The translations under genes were made by a program, and so were the position numbers. From Maea johnstoni (taxonomy: Eukaryota > Annelida > Polychaeta > Spionida > Magelonidae): a DNA stretch of 64,000 nt. The DNA lies in the NCBI GenBank assembly GCA_963942565.1, contig OZ012699.1, positions 25,981,951 through 26,045,950 of the forward strand, given 5' to 3'. This document shows, piece by piece, positions 46,857 through 60,200 of this stretch. Numbering within the stretch: position 1 is the first letter of the stretch; every line of letters starts with the position of its first letter. The notes beneath the pieces were generated by a model. It had not been told where the DNA came from and did not search any database. It saw nothing but the letters and a program-made list of their open reading frames with translations.

Positions 46857-49800
46857 AAGTCCAGATTTGACATTACTTAGCATCAAAATACAAAGAACCA
46901 TTACATCTAACAATACTGCTAATTTACATGAACAGAATATAAGTAACATACCTCTTTGGTCCAGTATAAACTCCTCTAACTTATAGCGTCTTCTTTGTTT
47001 GACCACGCTATGCTATCTGACGCTTGGGGGAACGCCACTCTCTAACCCTGTAGAGCTCCAACGAAGTTTGTTCCCTGATCACATCTCATTTGGCTAATTG
47101 GCCCTCTATCGCTAAAAAACAACGCAGTGCATTGATGAAAGAGTCAGTTTCTAGGATGTTGGCGGTTTCGATATGAATGGCTCTTGATGTCATACATGTG
47201 AACAGAGCTCCGTATCTCTTCAATTCTTTCCACCCTTCTTTGATGTGCCAAGGCCTGAAGAAATCTACTCCACAATAAGTGAATAGAGCCAATGATTCAA
47301 ACCTATCCTCAGGTAGGTTGGCCATCTTTTGCTTTTGTGGGAGGCTTCGAAGTCTACGGCATGTGATATACTTGTGTATTATGCTTAAAACAGCTTTGCT
47401 GCATACTATAACCCAAAATCCATTGGTGCGCAAAGTATTGGTGGTTAGACCACACCCTTGGTGTTCACTCTTTTCATGAAAGTGACGGATCACCAACTCT
47501 GTAACATGAAGATTTCTAGGCAGAATCATGGGGTTCTTGATATTTCTTGAGTAGGTGGATTGTCTTAAACCTGCCATCAACTCGGATGATGCCTTTTTCA
47601 TCAAGGAAGGGGTCTAGCCTGAAAAGTGTGCTAGTTTCTTTTATGGCATGATTCCTCTTGTTTGCTTCTTTGCGGTCTATGAGAGATTTTCTCACTTGAA
47701 TTCCTTCAAGAACTTTCATTTCTTCTGGAAATGATTCCATCTGAACCATGCAAATGATTTCCTTCTCTGACCCTTGAAGATCATCAACCTGAATAGGCTG
47801 GTATTCTTTCTTCCTTTGAGCCCGAAGTACCATCGAGTTTGTAGGTTGTGATTTTGTCTGTAAGATATCTTTCAACCTTAGGCAGACCGCAATGGCCCGT
47901 TTTGCATGGTACCAATCAGAGAAATATTCTAGGCGCTTCAGATCAAAACTGCCTTGGATCTGGCCTGTCCTAATCATCATCACCTTCACTTACTTCACTT
48001 CTAGGTCTGTTTGACAGACCTCTACATTAGCCTGATTCACAGAGGGAATTTCTGTTTCCCATAGGAAGGCTGGTCCCTTTAGCCATTGAGAGTTACTTGC
48101 AAGCTCATCTGCAGTGAGCCCTCTTGATGCCTCATCTGCTGGGTTTTCATCTGTTTTTACATGCCTCCATTGCTTTGGATCTGTTTGATCCAGAATTTAC
48201 TTTACTCTATTGGCTACAAAGACCAACCTAGGCCTTGGAGTGCAGCCCAGTCAGGGACTTTCATGACTAGCTTCCGAATTTCTCTGTTGTCATTCAGAAT
48301 TTCCAGACCACCGATGGTTTGCATGGCCATCTGACACTGTCTCAGGAAGTTAGTGAATTTCCTTAAAGCTTGACCATCCCTAATGGGAATCTTAGGCCAA
48401 GCATCTAGTTTATCTCCAAAGGCATTTGCTACTAAAAAAGGGTCACCATATCGTTCTTCCAACAATGCTCTAGCTTCGTCATACGAGTCCACTGTTGTGA
48501 GCAGGAAGTACTCTTCTATTGCTTCTTTAGCAGAGCCACCGAGATAATTTTTGAGATAGTGTATTCTCTCAATAGGTGGAATGTTTTTCTGATCAATTGA
48601 TGTTTCAAAAGAGCACTTCCATCCTGGGTATTTTAGTGGGTCACCATGAAACACACTGGGTTCTGATGGAGACAACCGACTAAGACTTACTTGTTCCGCG
48701 AATTTTCTTGTGATGTCAAGAATCTGCTGTCTAGAAACATCACCTTGACTTGGATACGAGGCGGGCATTTGGTACTGAAAAGGGGGGTTCACCTGAGGGT
48801 TCTCATATCCATAGTTAGGAGTATGTATCCAGGTACTATGTGTTGGACTCATAGTATCAGTGGCTGTCCTGTCATGCTGTGAGGGAGACACCGGAGGGAT
48901 TCTCACAAATGTGTCAGTGTACACTGTGGGAGCAGGAGCATTTTCCCCAGGGGGGGGGGGGGGGGGGGGGACTGACTTTGTACATACTTTTGAGTATTGT
49001 CGGCCAATAATTGCTGTGGTACGTGAATTTAGTTGACAGATTGCCCTTGCTTATCTTCCTTCTCAGTTAGATTAATAGGTTCGAGCTCAGCCTCGGCCAT
49101 TTCTATTTCTTTCATCAGCTCAGTTTTAGCCATTTTGGCCCTTTGCTGACGTTCAATATCTACGAACAATATCAACCTTGCTGCAGCGTCCAACTTCTTT
49201 GAAGCACTAGAAGATGAAGTAGTGCTACTTATTGAGGAACAACTGCAAGTTTGATCGCAGTGAGACCCTGGAATGGGTTTCCTCCTCTTCTAATGTTATT
49301 TCAATTAGCCTTTCAGAGATCTTTTATAGGAGCTGATGATTCTCAGACTCCACAGTTATGTGGTTTCATCTGCTGATTCTTTACCTGAATTAACAAGCAT
49401 TTCTTCCAGGTCATTAAAGGCAGTAGAAACCCTTTTCATAACAACCTGGAGGGCTCTGTTGTTGCTCCTCCTTCAACTTCTTGCTTGCTACACACTCTGA
49501 GAGCAATACTTCAATATGGCTTGCCTGTCGCCACCATTCTGTAATAAGAGCTCTAAATTCTCTTCTTTTGAGATTTAAAGCATATTCAAGGTCCTTTTCT
49601 GTGGGTTTCTCTACCCTAGAATCAGGCATCCCTAGGCCTTCAGGAGCTTTATCACTACCTAGCATATCAGTCTCCTTTTCTGAATTACCAGTTGCCATTT
49701 TTAGATATACTTTAACTTTAGAATAGCATGAAAGCCAGTGACCAATAATATATGATAGTTAACACCTTTCTTTTGTGCGTTCGATTCCTTAACATACTCT

Positions 49801-50350
49801 GTCTTTATATACCTAATAGTGATATACAATATGAATATCAATGAAGCAAGCACATTTAATTCAATTGACAAGGTACAGATAAAAAGTGTATTTGATATTA
49901 TTTATCTACAATGTAACACGTATTAACAATAGGATAGAAAAATGAATTGTTTTACCTTCACTTTGAAAAACACATTATAGCCTACTTGCTAGGTTTTACT
50001 TATCTCCGTGTAAACATTGTCCTATGTGTAAACATAGTTTTATGAGTGTTCGTATTGGGGCTTGTTTCCTTGGCAACTAGGGGATGACTTATCACTGTCC
50101 TGTCGCCCAGCACAAAGTTCAGTTTTTATGATCTTCTTGGCCCTGCATGTTTGTTTACATTGGCTGCTAGCAAGGGTGTTAGTCCGAAGCACATGTCTAG
50201 GTAAGCATCAGCAGCAGCAGCACACAATGGAAATCTGCTTGTAGAATATCCAATAGAGTTCCTTGACTTCTTATTTGGTGAGATAGCACCAGGAATACAC
50301 AATCCATGTAATGGTAGTAATCCAGTTGGTCTTGATGGTAGGCTCACTTT
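46857..50350 (-). mobile_element. BEL/Pao LTR retrotransposon remains, copy 1 (broken)
   Basis: A minus-strand fossil. Parts recognised from its 5' to 3' side are a gag region with a DUF1759-like domain (around 48215-49700, e.g. VFHGDPLKYPGWKCSFE), an integrase region of the BEL type (around 47086-47990: HFHEKSEHQG, CRRLR, GVDFFRPW) and a 195-bp end segment (46857-47052) repeated at 50719-50913. Reverse transcriptase is not seen. The copy is clearly broken in several places. Sequence distance from the neighbouring BEL gag suggests a different and older insertion. Intact LTR pairs could not be defined. Confidence 0.8.
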
Positions 50351-50718
50351 CCTTACACAGAGTTTTCACTATAGCCGCCATCACTTTAGGGCAGCTAGGG
50401 GACAAAGGACAAATGCTTCAACTGGTGTCTGGATGAGAATTTATTGTCACTTACAACTTCTTAACACAATACTTCTTGACTTATTCAAAATAACCCCAAG
50501 ACAACGTGAAAACTACAACAAATTAATACCAATAAGTAAACTGAATAAGTCTACACTAGCACATTCATTCACACTTTAGGAAGTTACAAACACAATATGC
50601 AAATTGATACTTAGAAATCAGAGATTTTACTACAATTGTTCATTCACTTTATGCAATACCACAAGAATAGTTACCTTCATCAACAAGGGAGTTTAGCAAG
50701 AATTAGATTACAAACAAT

Positions 50719-53700
50719 TACAGATTTGACATTACTTAGCATCAATATTCAAAGAACCATTACCTCTAACAATACTGCTAATTTACATGAACAGAATATA
50801 AGTAACATACGTCTTTGGTCCATTATAAACTCCTCTAACTTATAGCGTCTTCTTTATTTGACCACGCTATGCTATCTGTTGCTTAGGGGAACGCCACTCT
50901 CTAACCCTGTAGAGTGTAATCTTATCAGGGCAATTAAACATTCTGACATGACCTAAGGCTAACCACTAGCGTTCCAAATTCTGAGGAGTGTTACTATAGA
51001 AATGGTTATATGTGATGTCTGTTACATTTCCGTTTGGCAGAATAACATCCTTAGGAGCCAAAGCTCTTGGGTAATTGTAGCCAATTAGCAGGCCCACCTT
51101 ATAATTACCTAATGGCATCAGCTTGTTCACGATTGGTTTCAAGTGGGACCATTTATCTGCCATCTCTGGAGTTGGTATGTGAGAACGATTAGCAGGGATT
51201 ATGTTGCGACTGTAGGTTGTGGGGAGTGGGACAATTTCTTGACTGTCATGTCCACGCACCTGAAGACCTGTCAAACATTTGCACTCAATAGCCTTATTTT
51301 CTGCAAACATATTTGAAAGCAGAAGTTTCCTCTTAGAACCTTCCAGGCCTAATTCATCGCAAATGTCATCATGAATGAACGTGGTGTCGGACTGAGTGTC
51401 CAGCAGTGCATATACAAGCACTTCTGACTCTGGCCTGTCTTGGTGAGATAGATAAACTGGAACTATCATTGAGCTCTTGCCAGAGTTACCAGAACCATTG
51501 AAATGGGTAATGCGACTCTGATTGCAAGTGCCATTCACTGCTTTCAACTCAGTTTCGTCTTTTGCAACTGGGTTTGGCGCATTATTTTCTGCCATTTTGT
51601 TCCTCTGTCTTTGGAGAGGCTTCCAGTTGTCATCATGAAGAGAAGTCGGATGTTTTCTCTTACATGTTTCACATTTCTTCCTATCCTTGCAATCCTTAGA
51701 TTGGTGGCCAGGCTTCAGACATCCAAAGCACAGGTCATTCATCCATGCAAAGTTTCTCCTCTGTGCTAGAGGCTTGGCCAGGAATGACTTGCAGTCATTC
51801 AATTCATGAGGCATGTTGCAGGCAACGCACCTTCCTTGGCCGCTATCATCTGGTGCCTGTGGAGCTTCTTTAACTTCAGTAGCGAGGGATCGAGCATTTA
51901 TCTCTTTCCTTTGCCCGTATTTGGCATTATTGGCAGGTTCGTTGGGTCTGTTTCCCCTCAGTGCTTGAAGTGAGGTGATTGGATCGCAGGCTATATCTGC
52001 CTCTTTCACCACAAAATTCATGAATTCCTTGAAAGGGGGGAACGACCTCATTTTCTGCTTCCACTCTACTACTATTCTACTCCACCTGGTGACTTGCCAG
52101 TCTGGAAGCTTGCATAATAGCTTCTTGTTTTCCCGGCTGTCATTCAGTATATTCAGACTTTCGGTAGTCTGCATAGCGGTATTGCATTGACGAAGAAAAT
52201 CGGCGAATTTTTTTAATGCTGAACCATCCCTTGGAGCAATATTTGGCCAAGCCTCCAACTTATCTCGGAATGCATTGGCCACTATAAAGGGGTCGCCGAA
52301 TCTCTCGTCAAGCAGATTCCGTGCTTGTTGATATGCATCTGCAGTGGTGAGGAGACAAAATCCTTCCACTGCTTCTAATGCAGCACCTCCTAAGTACCGT
52401 TTCAGGTAATGGATTCTCTCTAGGGGGGGAATACCCCTTTGGTCAATTAATGTCTGAAAGGCACCCTTCCAGTTTGGGTATCTCATTGGATCACCACTAA
52501 ACACAGTTGGTTCTGGAGCGGGAAGACGGTTTATGCTGACTTGTTCGGCAAATGCCCTTGTCAATTCCAAAACATGTTGAGATGTGTCATACATGTTGGA
52601 TTCCATCCGCATTGGTGTGTTAAGAGGCCTATACCCATTATGGGGTGTGCTATGGCTTTCAGGCATTATTCCTGGTGTTTCCTGGGAATACGTCCAAGTA
52701 CCATGTGTGCCTTGTTCATGTGACGTCTCAACTGGTGCACTTCTGGGACAGTATTCTTTACTGTAGGGTTTAGGCGCACCTGAGGCCCCCTTGCCCTGTT
52801 ATCATGCATATCCACTGCTGCGGCAGAGGAAGGTAGGGGGGGATCAGAAGTAGGCGGGGCATCACAACTCTGGGTTTGTTTGTAGTTTTCTACATATTCA
52901 TTCATTCCATCCCCAGGAAGTGATGGTCCTACATCTATATCGAAATTGCCCCCTTCTTCAGCTTCGACCTGTTTTATTACATCTAACTTGGCCTTGGCTT
53001 GATCTAGTTTCTTTGCCATCTGCACCCTTTCCATTTTATTTCTTTGTTCGGCTTCCTCACCCATGTACTTTAGGTCTATTTCAAGGGCAGCAACCTCCGA
53101 AGCTGCTTCTATCTTCATGGCAGCACTCGATAAGTTTGAGATTTGCGACCCTTGTGAGGAATGCCGACTTCTGAATGAACGAGCAGAGGCATTGGACATA
53201 ATTTCTGTCCTATCTAACTCTATTTCCCTAATTCGGGAAGAGATTTTCTTTATGAACTGATGGTTTTCTTCATCAACAGACTCATATTTACTTGTATTTT
53301 GTTGATTGCCACTAGGTGGCGTTAGTTCCTGCACCTGCTCATAGGTGGCAGTCACTTCAAACATGCTCTCCTTTAAGAGCTTGCTTTCTTCTCTAATGAT
53401 AGAGATTTCACTGGTCTCTACCAGCGTTTCTTCAACGTTGACGGCTTGGCGTCGCCAAGCTGTTATGGCTGACTTAAATCTTTGTGACCTCTCTTCAATT
53501 TGCCACTCTATGCCCTTTTCTGATAAGGTTCTTGCCCGAGTGCCTATATTCTCTATCTGCACTGTGGAGCCCCCTTCCCCTGAGGATAATAATACTTTAC
53601 CTGTTTCAGACATTTTGAAGATAACAGAAATAATCCCAAAATGAAATGCACATATACAAAGCAGACACAATGTGTACTTACAAATCCATACAGTCACAAT

Positions 53701-56700
53701 TATTCCAAATGAAAGGGTTAAATTCCGAAAATGTCAATTATGTAATAATAGTCCAATATTATGAAGTGTTCAGCAGTTGATTTTCACAAATTTGTCTTCT
53801 GTGTGAGTCCATAAGATCCGTTCAGGGTAGACTGGGCATTGAGTCTATTTTGAGCAGTGACTGGGCAAACAGTCTATCATCACTGCTGCCTGCTGCCGGG
53901 CAGAGGTCAAGTGCAGTGTCAACATGCAAGATCTTGAATTCCTGCATACAGTTCTGCTTGCAATGTTTACTTGCGATAGTAAATTCCAGGCGCTTTATTC
54001 CTGTGTGTGATTCCACTGTAGCCTCGTAGTATCAACCAGGAAATTTCCTCTTTAGAAGTTAGTTTAACTTCAGTTCTTGTTATCACTTCCTTAATATAGG
54101 AGTGTCTTGGTTTCCTACTTCTGACTTTAGAAGCAAGGAGTTTTTCACTTCTTTTGGAGAAGTGCCTTGGTTTCCAACTTCTTTTCCTTTAGAAGCTGTA
54201 GTTTTCACTGTAGCTTGGCCGTAACGTTGCCAGCCGGGTGTGATTTGCTGTATGTGATGAACTCGCTTGGCTTCTAATCACTCCAGCTATTCCCCTTGGG
54301 TTTCATACAGAACAACAAAACATCAGTTTAGGTTTAGACCTTTATTAACAGAGGTCTCTTGCATCTTTACTTAATGTTTGTGTCCGTGAAAGCTACAAGT
54401 AAAAAACAAGGTCATAAGTTTTATACAGTAGTTTGACATGCACAAATAATAATTGTGACTATACTTGGTTACATTTAACCCTAACAAAGGAAATGCATTA
54501 CTACTGGCATACATCCTACACTAAGCCAATATACCTGATATCTTAATAGAGCCTGCTGTCAATTTCATAGTTAACCTTAAGAAATATGTTTTCTAAATAG
54601 AATTAAGTCAATAAATGTTAATTCACTAACCTCCTTGGGGCTTCTTATAAATCCATGTTCTTATACAAGGCCTGCTACGTGCGTCGGCACTGGCCTGTTC
54701 GGTGGAACTGAGCGGGAAGCGTGGGAAGGTTTAGTGCCCATTTATGAGCGTCTCTCTCTCAAGGGTCCAAAGTCTAGCTGTTGCTATGCCAGACTTTGGT
54801 TGACATCAGGGGTTGAAATACCCTATTACCTTAATAAACCTAGCGACAGCTACATTGGCCTTAGCTTGATCTAGTCTCTTTGCCATCTGCACCCTTTTTT
54901 TTTCTTTGTTCGTCTTCCTCATCCATGTACTTCAAGGGCGGCAACCTCCGAAGCTGCTTCTAACTTCATGGCAGCACTCGATCAGTTTGAGATTTGTGAC
55001 CCTTGTGAAGAATGCCGACTTCTGAATGAACGAGTAGAGGCATTGGACATAATTTCTGTGCTATCTAACTCTATTTCCCTAATTCAGGAAGAGAATTTCT
55101 TTATGAGCTGATGGTTTTCTTTATCAACACTCATATTTACTTGTATCTTGCTGATTGCCACTAGGTGGCATTAGTTCCTGCACCTGCTCATGGGTAACAT
55201 TCTCTCCATTAAGAGCTTGCTTTCTTCTCTTATGACAGAGATTTCACTGGAATCTACCAGCATTTCTTCTATTTTACCAGCTTGGCATAGCCAAGCTGTC
55301 ATGGCTGACCTAAATCTTCGTGACCTTTCTTCAATTTGCCACTCTAGGCCCTTTTCTGATAAGGTTCTTCCCTGAATGCCTAAACTCTCTATCTGCACTA
55401 CATGGAGCCCACTTCCCCCGAGGAAAGTGATACTTTGCCTGTTTCAGACATTTTTTAAAATTGAAAATTGAACTGTGAAAATGCCCATATAATAAGTAGA
55501 CAAAATGTGTACTTACCAATCCAAACAGTCACAATAATACCAAGTTGAATTTCAAATTTTGTAATAATTATGCAATAATAGTCCAATATTATGTAAATTT
55601 CAGCAGTATATTTTCACAAGTTTGTGTACTGTGTGAGTTCATAAAGATCCATCCAGGGTGGACTGGGTAGCCTGTCCATTTGGGCAGAGACTGGGCAGAT
55701 AGTTTATTTGAAGACAATGGCACTCTGTCCAGCGACTTGCTGCAGCCACCGGCTCAGGTCAAGTGTCCCATAAATCCTTGTCTGGAATGCACTCCACTTG
55801 CACAGAGCCCTGCTTGCAATGTTTACATGCAAGATCGTAAAATTCCAGCAGCTTTATTTCAACGTGTATTTCTACTGTATTGTTGTAGCATTCACCAGAA
55901 ATTTCCCCTTAGAAGTCACTTTAACTTCAGTTCTGGTCTTGCTATTACTTTCATTGATAAAAAGTCCTTTCACTTCTGGCTACATAAGTGTAGAGGTTTT
56001 CACTTCTGATTATAGAAGTCTCTTGGTTTTCCTACTTCTGACTATAGAAGTGTGGAGTCTTCACTTCTGATCATAAAAGTGTCTTGGTGTTCCTACATCG
56101 TTAGAACCATGGAGTTTTCACTGTGACTGGCGGTGATGTTGCCAGCTGGGTAGGATTTGCTGTATGTGATTGATGTGCTTGCTTGGTAACCATTCAGCTA
56201 TTCCCAAGGGTATCATATAGAACACAAGAACAAACAGTGCTTGGTTTAGACCTTTATTAACGTAGGGCTCTTGCATGTTTACTTAGTGTTTGTGTCCATG
56301 ACAACTACAAGTAAAAAACAGGGTCATAACTTTTTATGCAGTAGTTTGACATGCACAAATAATAATTGTGACTGCACGTGGCTACATTAAACTTTAACAA
56401 AAAGGTGATGCATTACTACTGGCATACATCTTATACTATGCCAATTATATCTAATATCTTAATAGAGCCTGCTGTCAATTTCATAATTAACCTTAAGAAA
56501 TATGTTTTCTAAAATAGAATTGAGTCAATAAATGTAATTCACTAACCTCCTTGGGGCTTCTATAAATCCATGTTCTTATACAAGGCGTACTGCCTCCGTT
56601 GGCACTGCCTTGTTCTTTGGTACTGAAGGAATGAAGGTAAACTTCATTACTTTATTTATTAGCATTTCTTTCTCAGAGTCCTAAGTCCGGTTGCTGTGCA

Positions 56701-56763
56701 AGACATTCGGTTAGAATCAATGGTTGAAATACCCAATTACTTTTAATAAAACTAGTGACAGCT
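50719..56763 (-). mobile_element. BEL/Pao remains, copy 2 cluster (gag-rich, broken)
   Basis: A minus-strand fossil with an end segment (50719-50913), a long gag region (about 50970-53640) and leader/LTR-like DNA up to about 54856. The gag has an N-terminal coiled-coil part (around KMERVQMAKKLDQAKAKLD), a DUF1759-like part (VFSGDPMRYPNWKGAFQ), CCHC-type knuckles (CFGCLKPGHQSKDC) and the start of a retropepsin-like segment (LLDTQSDTTF). A diverged second copy of gag start plus leader follows directly (about 54857-56763), so two related insertions lie head to tail. RT and integrase are not seen here. Broken, with several breaks. A further terminal piece lies at 63927-64000. Confidence 0.85.
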
Positions 56764-57233
56764 ACACAGTAAAAAGAATGTGCTTTAAGGTGGCGGTTAC
56801 TGTGAATGCTCTATTTGATATCTATGTCAGTATAATCAAGAAAAATATTGCGTTTCAGAAGCAGGTCAGTTCTAATTGGCAGAGTGATGATGATGATGTT
56901 GCTTAATGTCGAGCCTTTCCAAAATGCACATGCATGAACTGCATGCATTGCTGTTGGTGGCTCAATATTGTGCGCTTTAACAAAATTAGGATGATTGAAT
57001 CTCTCTATTCATGATGCTTTCTTGCATCGTTTTGTTCAGAATAATGCATGTTGTTAGTGTATCTAATTCTAAGATCTGACTGATCCAGCCAAATATATAG
57101 TGAGCACTGCTTGGGAATTGGAAATATGAAGTGAGAGTGAAACTGTTACCCAGACTGGCTCCCAGTCGAGCAGTTGCTGTAGCTGAAAACACAAAAACCT
57201 TTTCTCTTTCATTTATTTTGTCCCTTGCTGCCT
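51372..57233. repeat. 5862-bp tandem duplication, first copy
   Basis: From 51372 to 57233 every stretch compared is the same as 57234-63095 at an offset of 5862, coding and non-coding alike. The left edge is within BEL-derived DNA, and the right edge is in the R-tail repeat behind it. The junction shows no shared bases. Confidence 0.95.
56903..57015 (-). repeat. Inverted copy of the ZNF upstream dispersed repeat
   Basis: The reverse complement matches 11862-11975: AATGTCGAGCCTTTCC, GCACATG.ATGAACTGCATGC, ATTGCTG.TGGTGGC.CAATA, AACAAAATTAG.ATGATTGAAT. The same piece is at 62765-62877 in the second duplicate. A shorter + strand version is at 3325-3383. Confidence 0.75.
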
Positions 57234-60200
57234 TGAATGAACGTGGTGTCGGACTGAGTGTCCAGCAGTGCATATACAAGCACTTCTGACTCTGGCCTGT
57301 CTTGGTGAGATAGATAAACTGGAACTATCATTGAGCTCTTGCCAGAGTTACCAGAACCATTGAAATGGGTAATGCGACTCTGATTGCAAGTGCCATTCAC
57401 TGCTTTCAACTCAGTTTCGTCTTTTGCAACTGGGTTTGGCGCATTATTTTCTGCCATTTTGTTCCTCTGTCTTTGGAGAGGCTTCCAGTTGTCATCATGA
57501 AGAGAAGTCGGATGTTTTCTCTTACATGTTTCACATTTCTTCCTATCCTTGCAATCCTTAGATTGGTGGCCAGGCTTCAGACATCCAAAGCACAGGTCAT
57601 TCATCCATGCAAAGTTTCTCCTCTGTGCTAGAGGCTTGGCCAGGAATGACTTGCAGTCATTCAATTCATGAGGCATGTTGCAGGCAACGCACCTTCCTTG
57701 GCCGCTATCATCTGGTGCCTGTGGAGCTTCTTTAACTTCAGTAGCGAGGGATCGAGCATTTATCTCTTTCCTTTGCCCGTATTTGGCATTATTGGCAGGT
57801 TCGTTGGGTCTGTTTCCCCTCAGTGCTTGAAGTGAGGTGATTGGATCGCAGGCTATATCTGCCTCTTTCACCACAAAATTCATGAATTCCTTGAAAGGGG
57901 GGAACGACCTCATTTTCTGCTTCCACTCTACTACTATTCTACTCCACCTGGTGACTTGCCAGTCTGGAAGCTTGCATAATAGCTTCTTGTTTTCCCGGCT
58001 GTCATTCAGTATATTCAGACTTTCGGTAGTCTGCATAGCGGTATTGCATTGACGAAGAAAATCGGCGAATTTTTTTAATGCTGAACCATCCCTTGGAGCA
58101 ATATTTGGCCAAGCCTCCAACTTATCTCGGAATGCATTGGCCACTATAAAGGGGTCGCCGAATCTCTCGTCAAGCAGATTCCGTGCTTGTTGATATGCAT
58201 CTGCAGTGGTGAGGAGACAAAATCCTTCCACTGCTTCTAATGCAGCACCTCCTAAGTACCGTTTCAGGTAATGGATTCTCTCTAGGGGGGGAATACCCCT
58301 TTGGTCAATTAATGTCTGAAAGGCACCCTTCCAGTTTGGGTATCTCATTGGATCACCACTAAACACAGTTGGTTCTGGAGCGGGAAGACGGTTTATGCTG
58401 ACTTGTTCGGCAAATGCCCTTGTCAATTCCAAAACATGTTGAGATGTGTCATACATGTTGGATTCCATCCGCATTGGTGTGTTAAGAGGCCTATACCCAT
58501 TATGGGGTGTGCTATGGCTTTCAGGCATTATTCCTGGTGTTTCCTGGGAATACGTCCAAGTACCATGTGTGCCTTGTTCATGTGACGTCTCAACTGGTGC
58601 ACTTCTGGGACAGTATTCTTTACTGTAGGGTTTAGGCGCACCTGAGGCCCCCTTGCCCTGTTATCATGCATATCCACTGCTGCGGCAGAGGAAGGTAGGG
58701 GGGGATCAGAAGTAGGCGGGGCATCACAACTCTGGGTTTGTTTGTAGTTTTCTACATATTCATTCATTCCATCCCCAGGAAGTGATGGTCCTACATCTAT
58801 ATCGAAATTGCCCCCTTCTTCAGCTTCGACCTGTTTTATTACATCTAACTTGGCCTTGGCTTGATCTAGTTTCTTTGCCATCTGCACCCTTTCCATTTTA
58901 TTTCTTTGTTCGGCTTCCTCACCCATGTACTTTAGGTCTATTTCAAGGGCAGCAACCTCCGAAGCTGCTTCTATCTTCATGGCAGCACTCGATAAGTTTG
59001 AGATTTGCGACCCTTGTGAGGAATGCCGACTTCTGAATGAACGAGCAGAGGCATTGGACATAATTTCTGTCCTATCTAACTCTATTTCCCTAATTCGGGA
59101 AGAGATTTTCTTTATGAACTGATGGTTTTCTTCATCAACAGACTCATATTTACTTGTATTTTGTTGATTGCCACTAGGTGGCGTTAGTTCCTGCACCTGC
59201 TCATAGGTGGCAGTCACTTCAAACATGCTCTCCTTTAAGAGCTTGCTTTCTTCTCTAATGATAGAGATTTCACTGGTCTCTACCAGCGTTTCTTCAACGT
59301 TGACGGCTTGGCGTCGCCAAGCTGTTATGGCTGACTTAAATCTTTGTGACCTCTCTTCAATTTGCCACTCTATGCCCTTTTCTGATAAGGTTCTTGCCCG
59401 AGTGCCTATATTCTCTATCTGCACTGTGGAGCCCCCTTCCCCTGAGGATAATAATACTTTACCTGTTTCAGACATTTTGAAGATAACAGAAATAATCCCA
59501 AAATGAAATGCACATATACAAAGCAGACACAATGTGTACTTACAAATCCATACAGTCACAATTATTCCAAATGAAAGGGTTAAATTCCGAAAATGTCAAT
59601 TATGTAATAATAGTCCAATATTATGAAGTGTTCAGCAGTTGATTTTCACAAATTTGTCTTCTGTGTGAGTCCATAAGATCCGTTCAGGGTAGACTGGGCA
59701 TTGAGTCTATTTTGAGCAGTGACTGGGCAAACAGTCTATCATCACTGCTGCCTGCTGCCGGGCAGAGGTCAAGTGCAGTGTCAACATGCAAGATCTTGAA
59801 TTCCTGCATACAGTTCTGCTTGCAATGTTTACTTGCGATAGTAAATTCCAGGCGCTTTATTCCTGTGTGTGATTCCACTGTAGCCTCGTAGTATCAACCA
59901 GGAAATTTCCTCTTTAGAAGTTAGTTTAACTTCAGTTCTTGTTATCACTTCCTTAATATAGGAGTGTCTTGGTTTCCTACTTCTGACTTTAGAAGCAAGG
60001 AGTTTTTCACTTCTTTTGGAGAAGTGCCTTGGTTTCCAACTTCTTTTCCTTTAGAAGCTGTAGTTTTCACTGTAGCTTGGCCGTAACGTTGCCAGCCGGG
60101 TGTGATTTGCTGTATGTGATGAACTCGCTTGGCTTCTAATCACTCCAGCTATTCCCCTTGGGTTTCATACAGAACAACAAAACATCAGTTTAGGTTTAGA

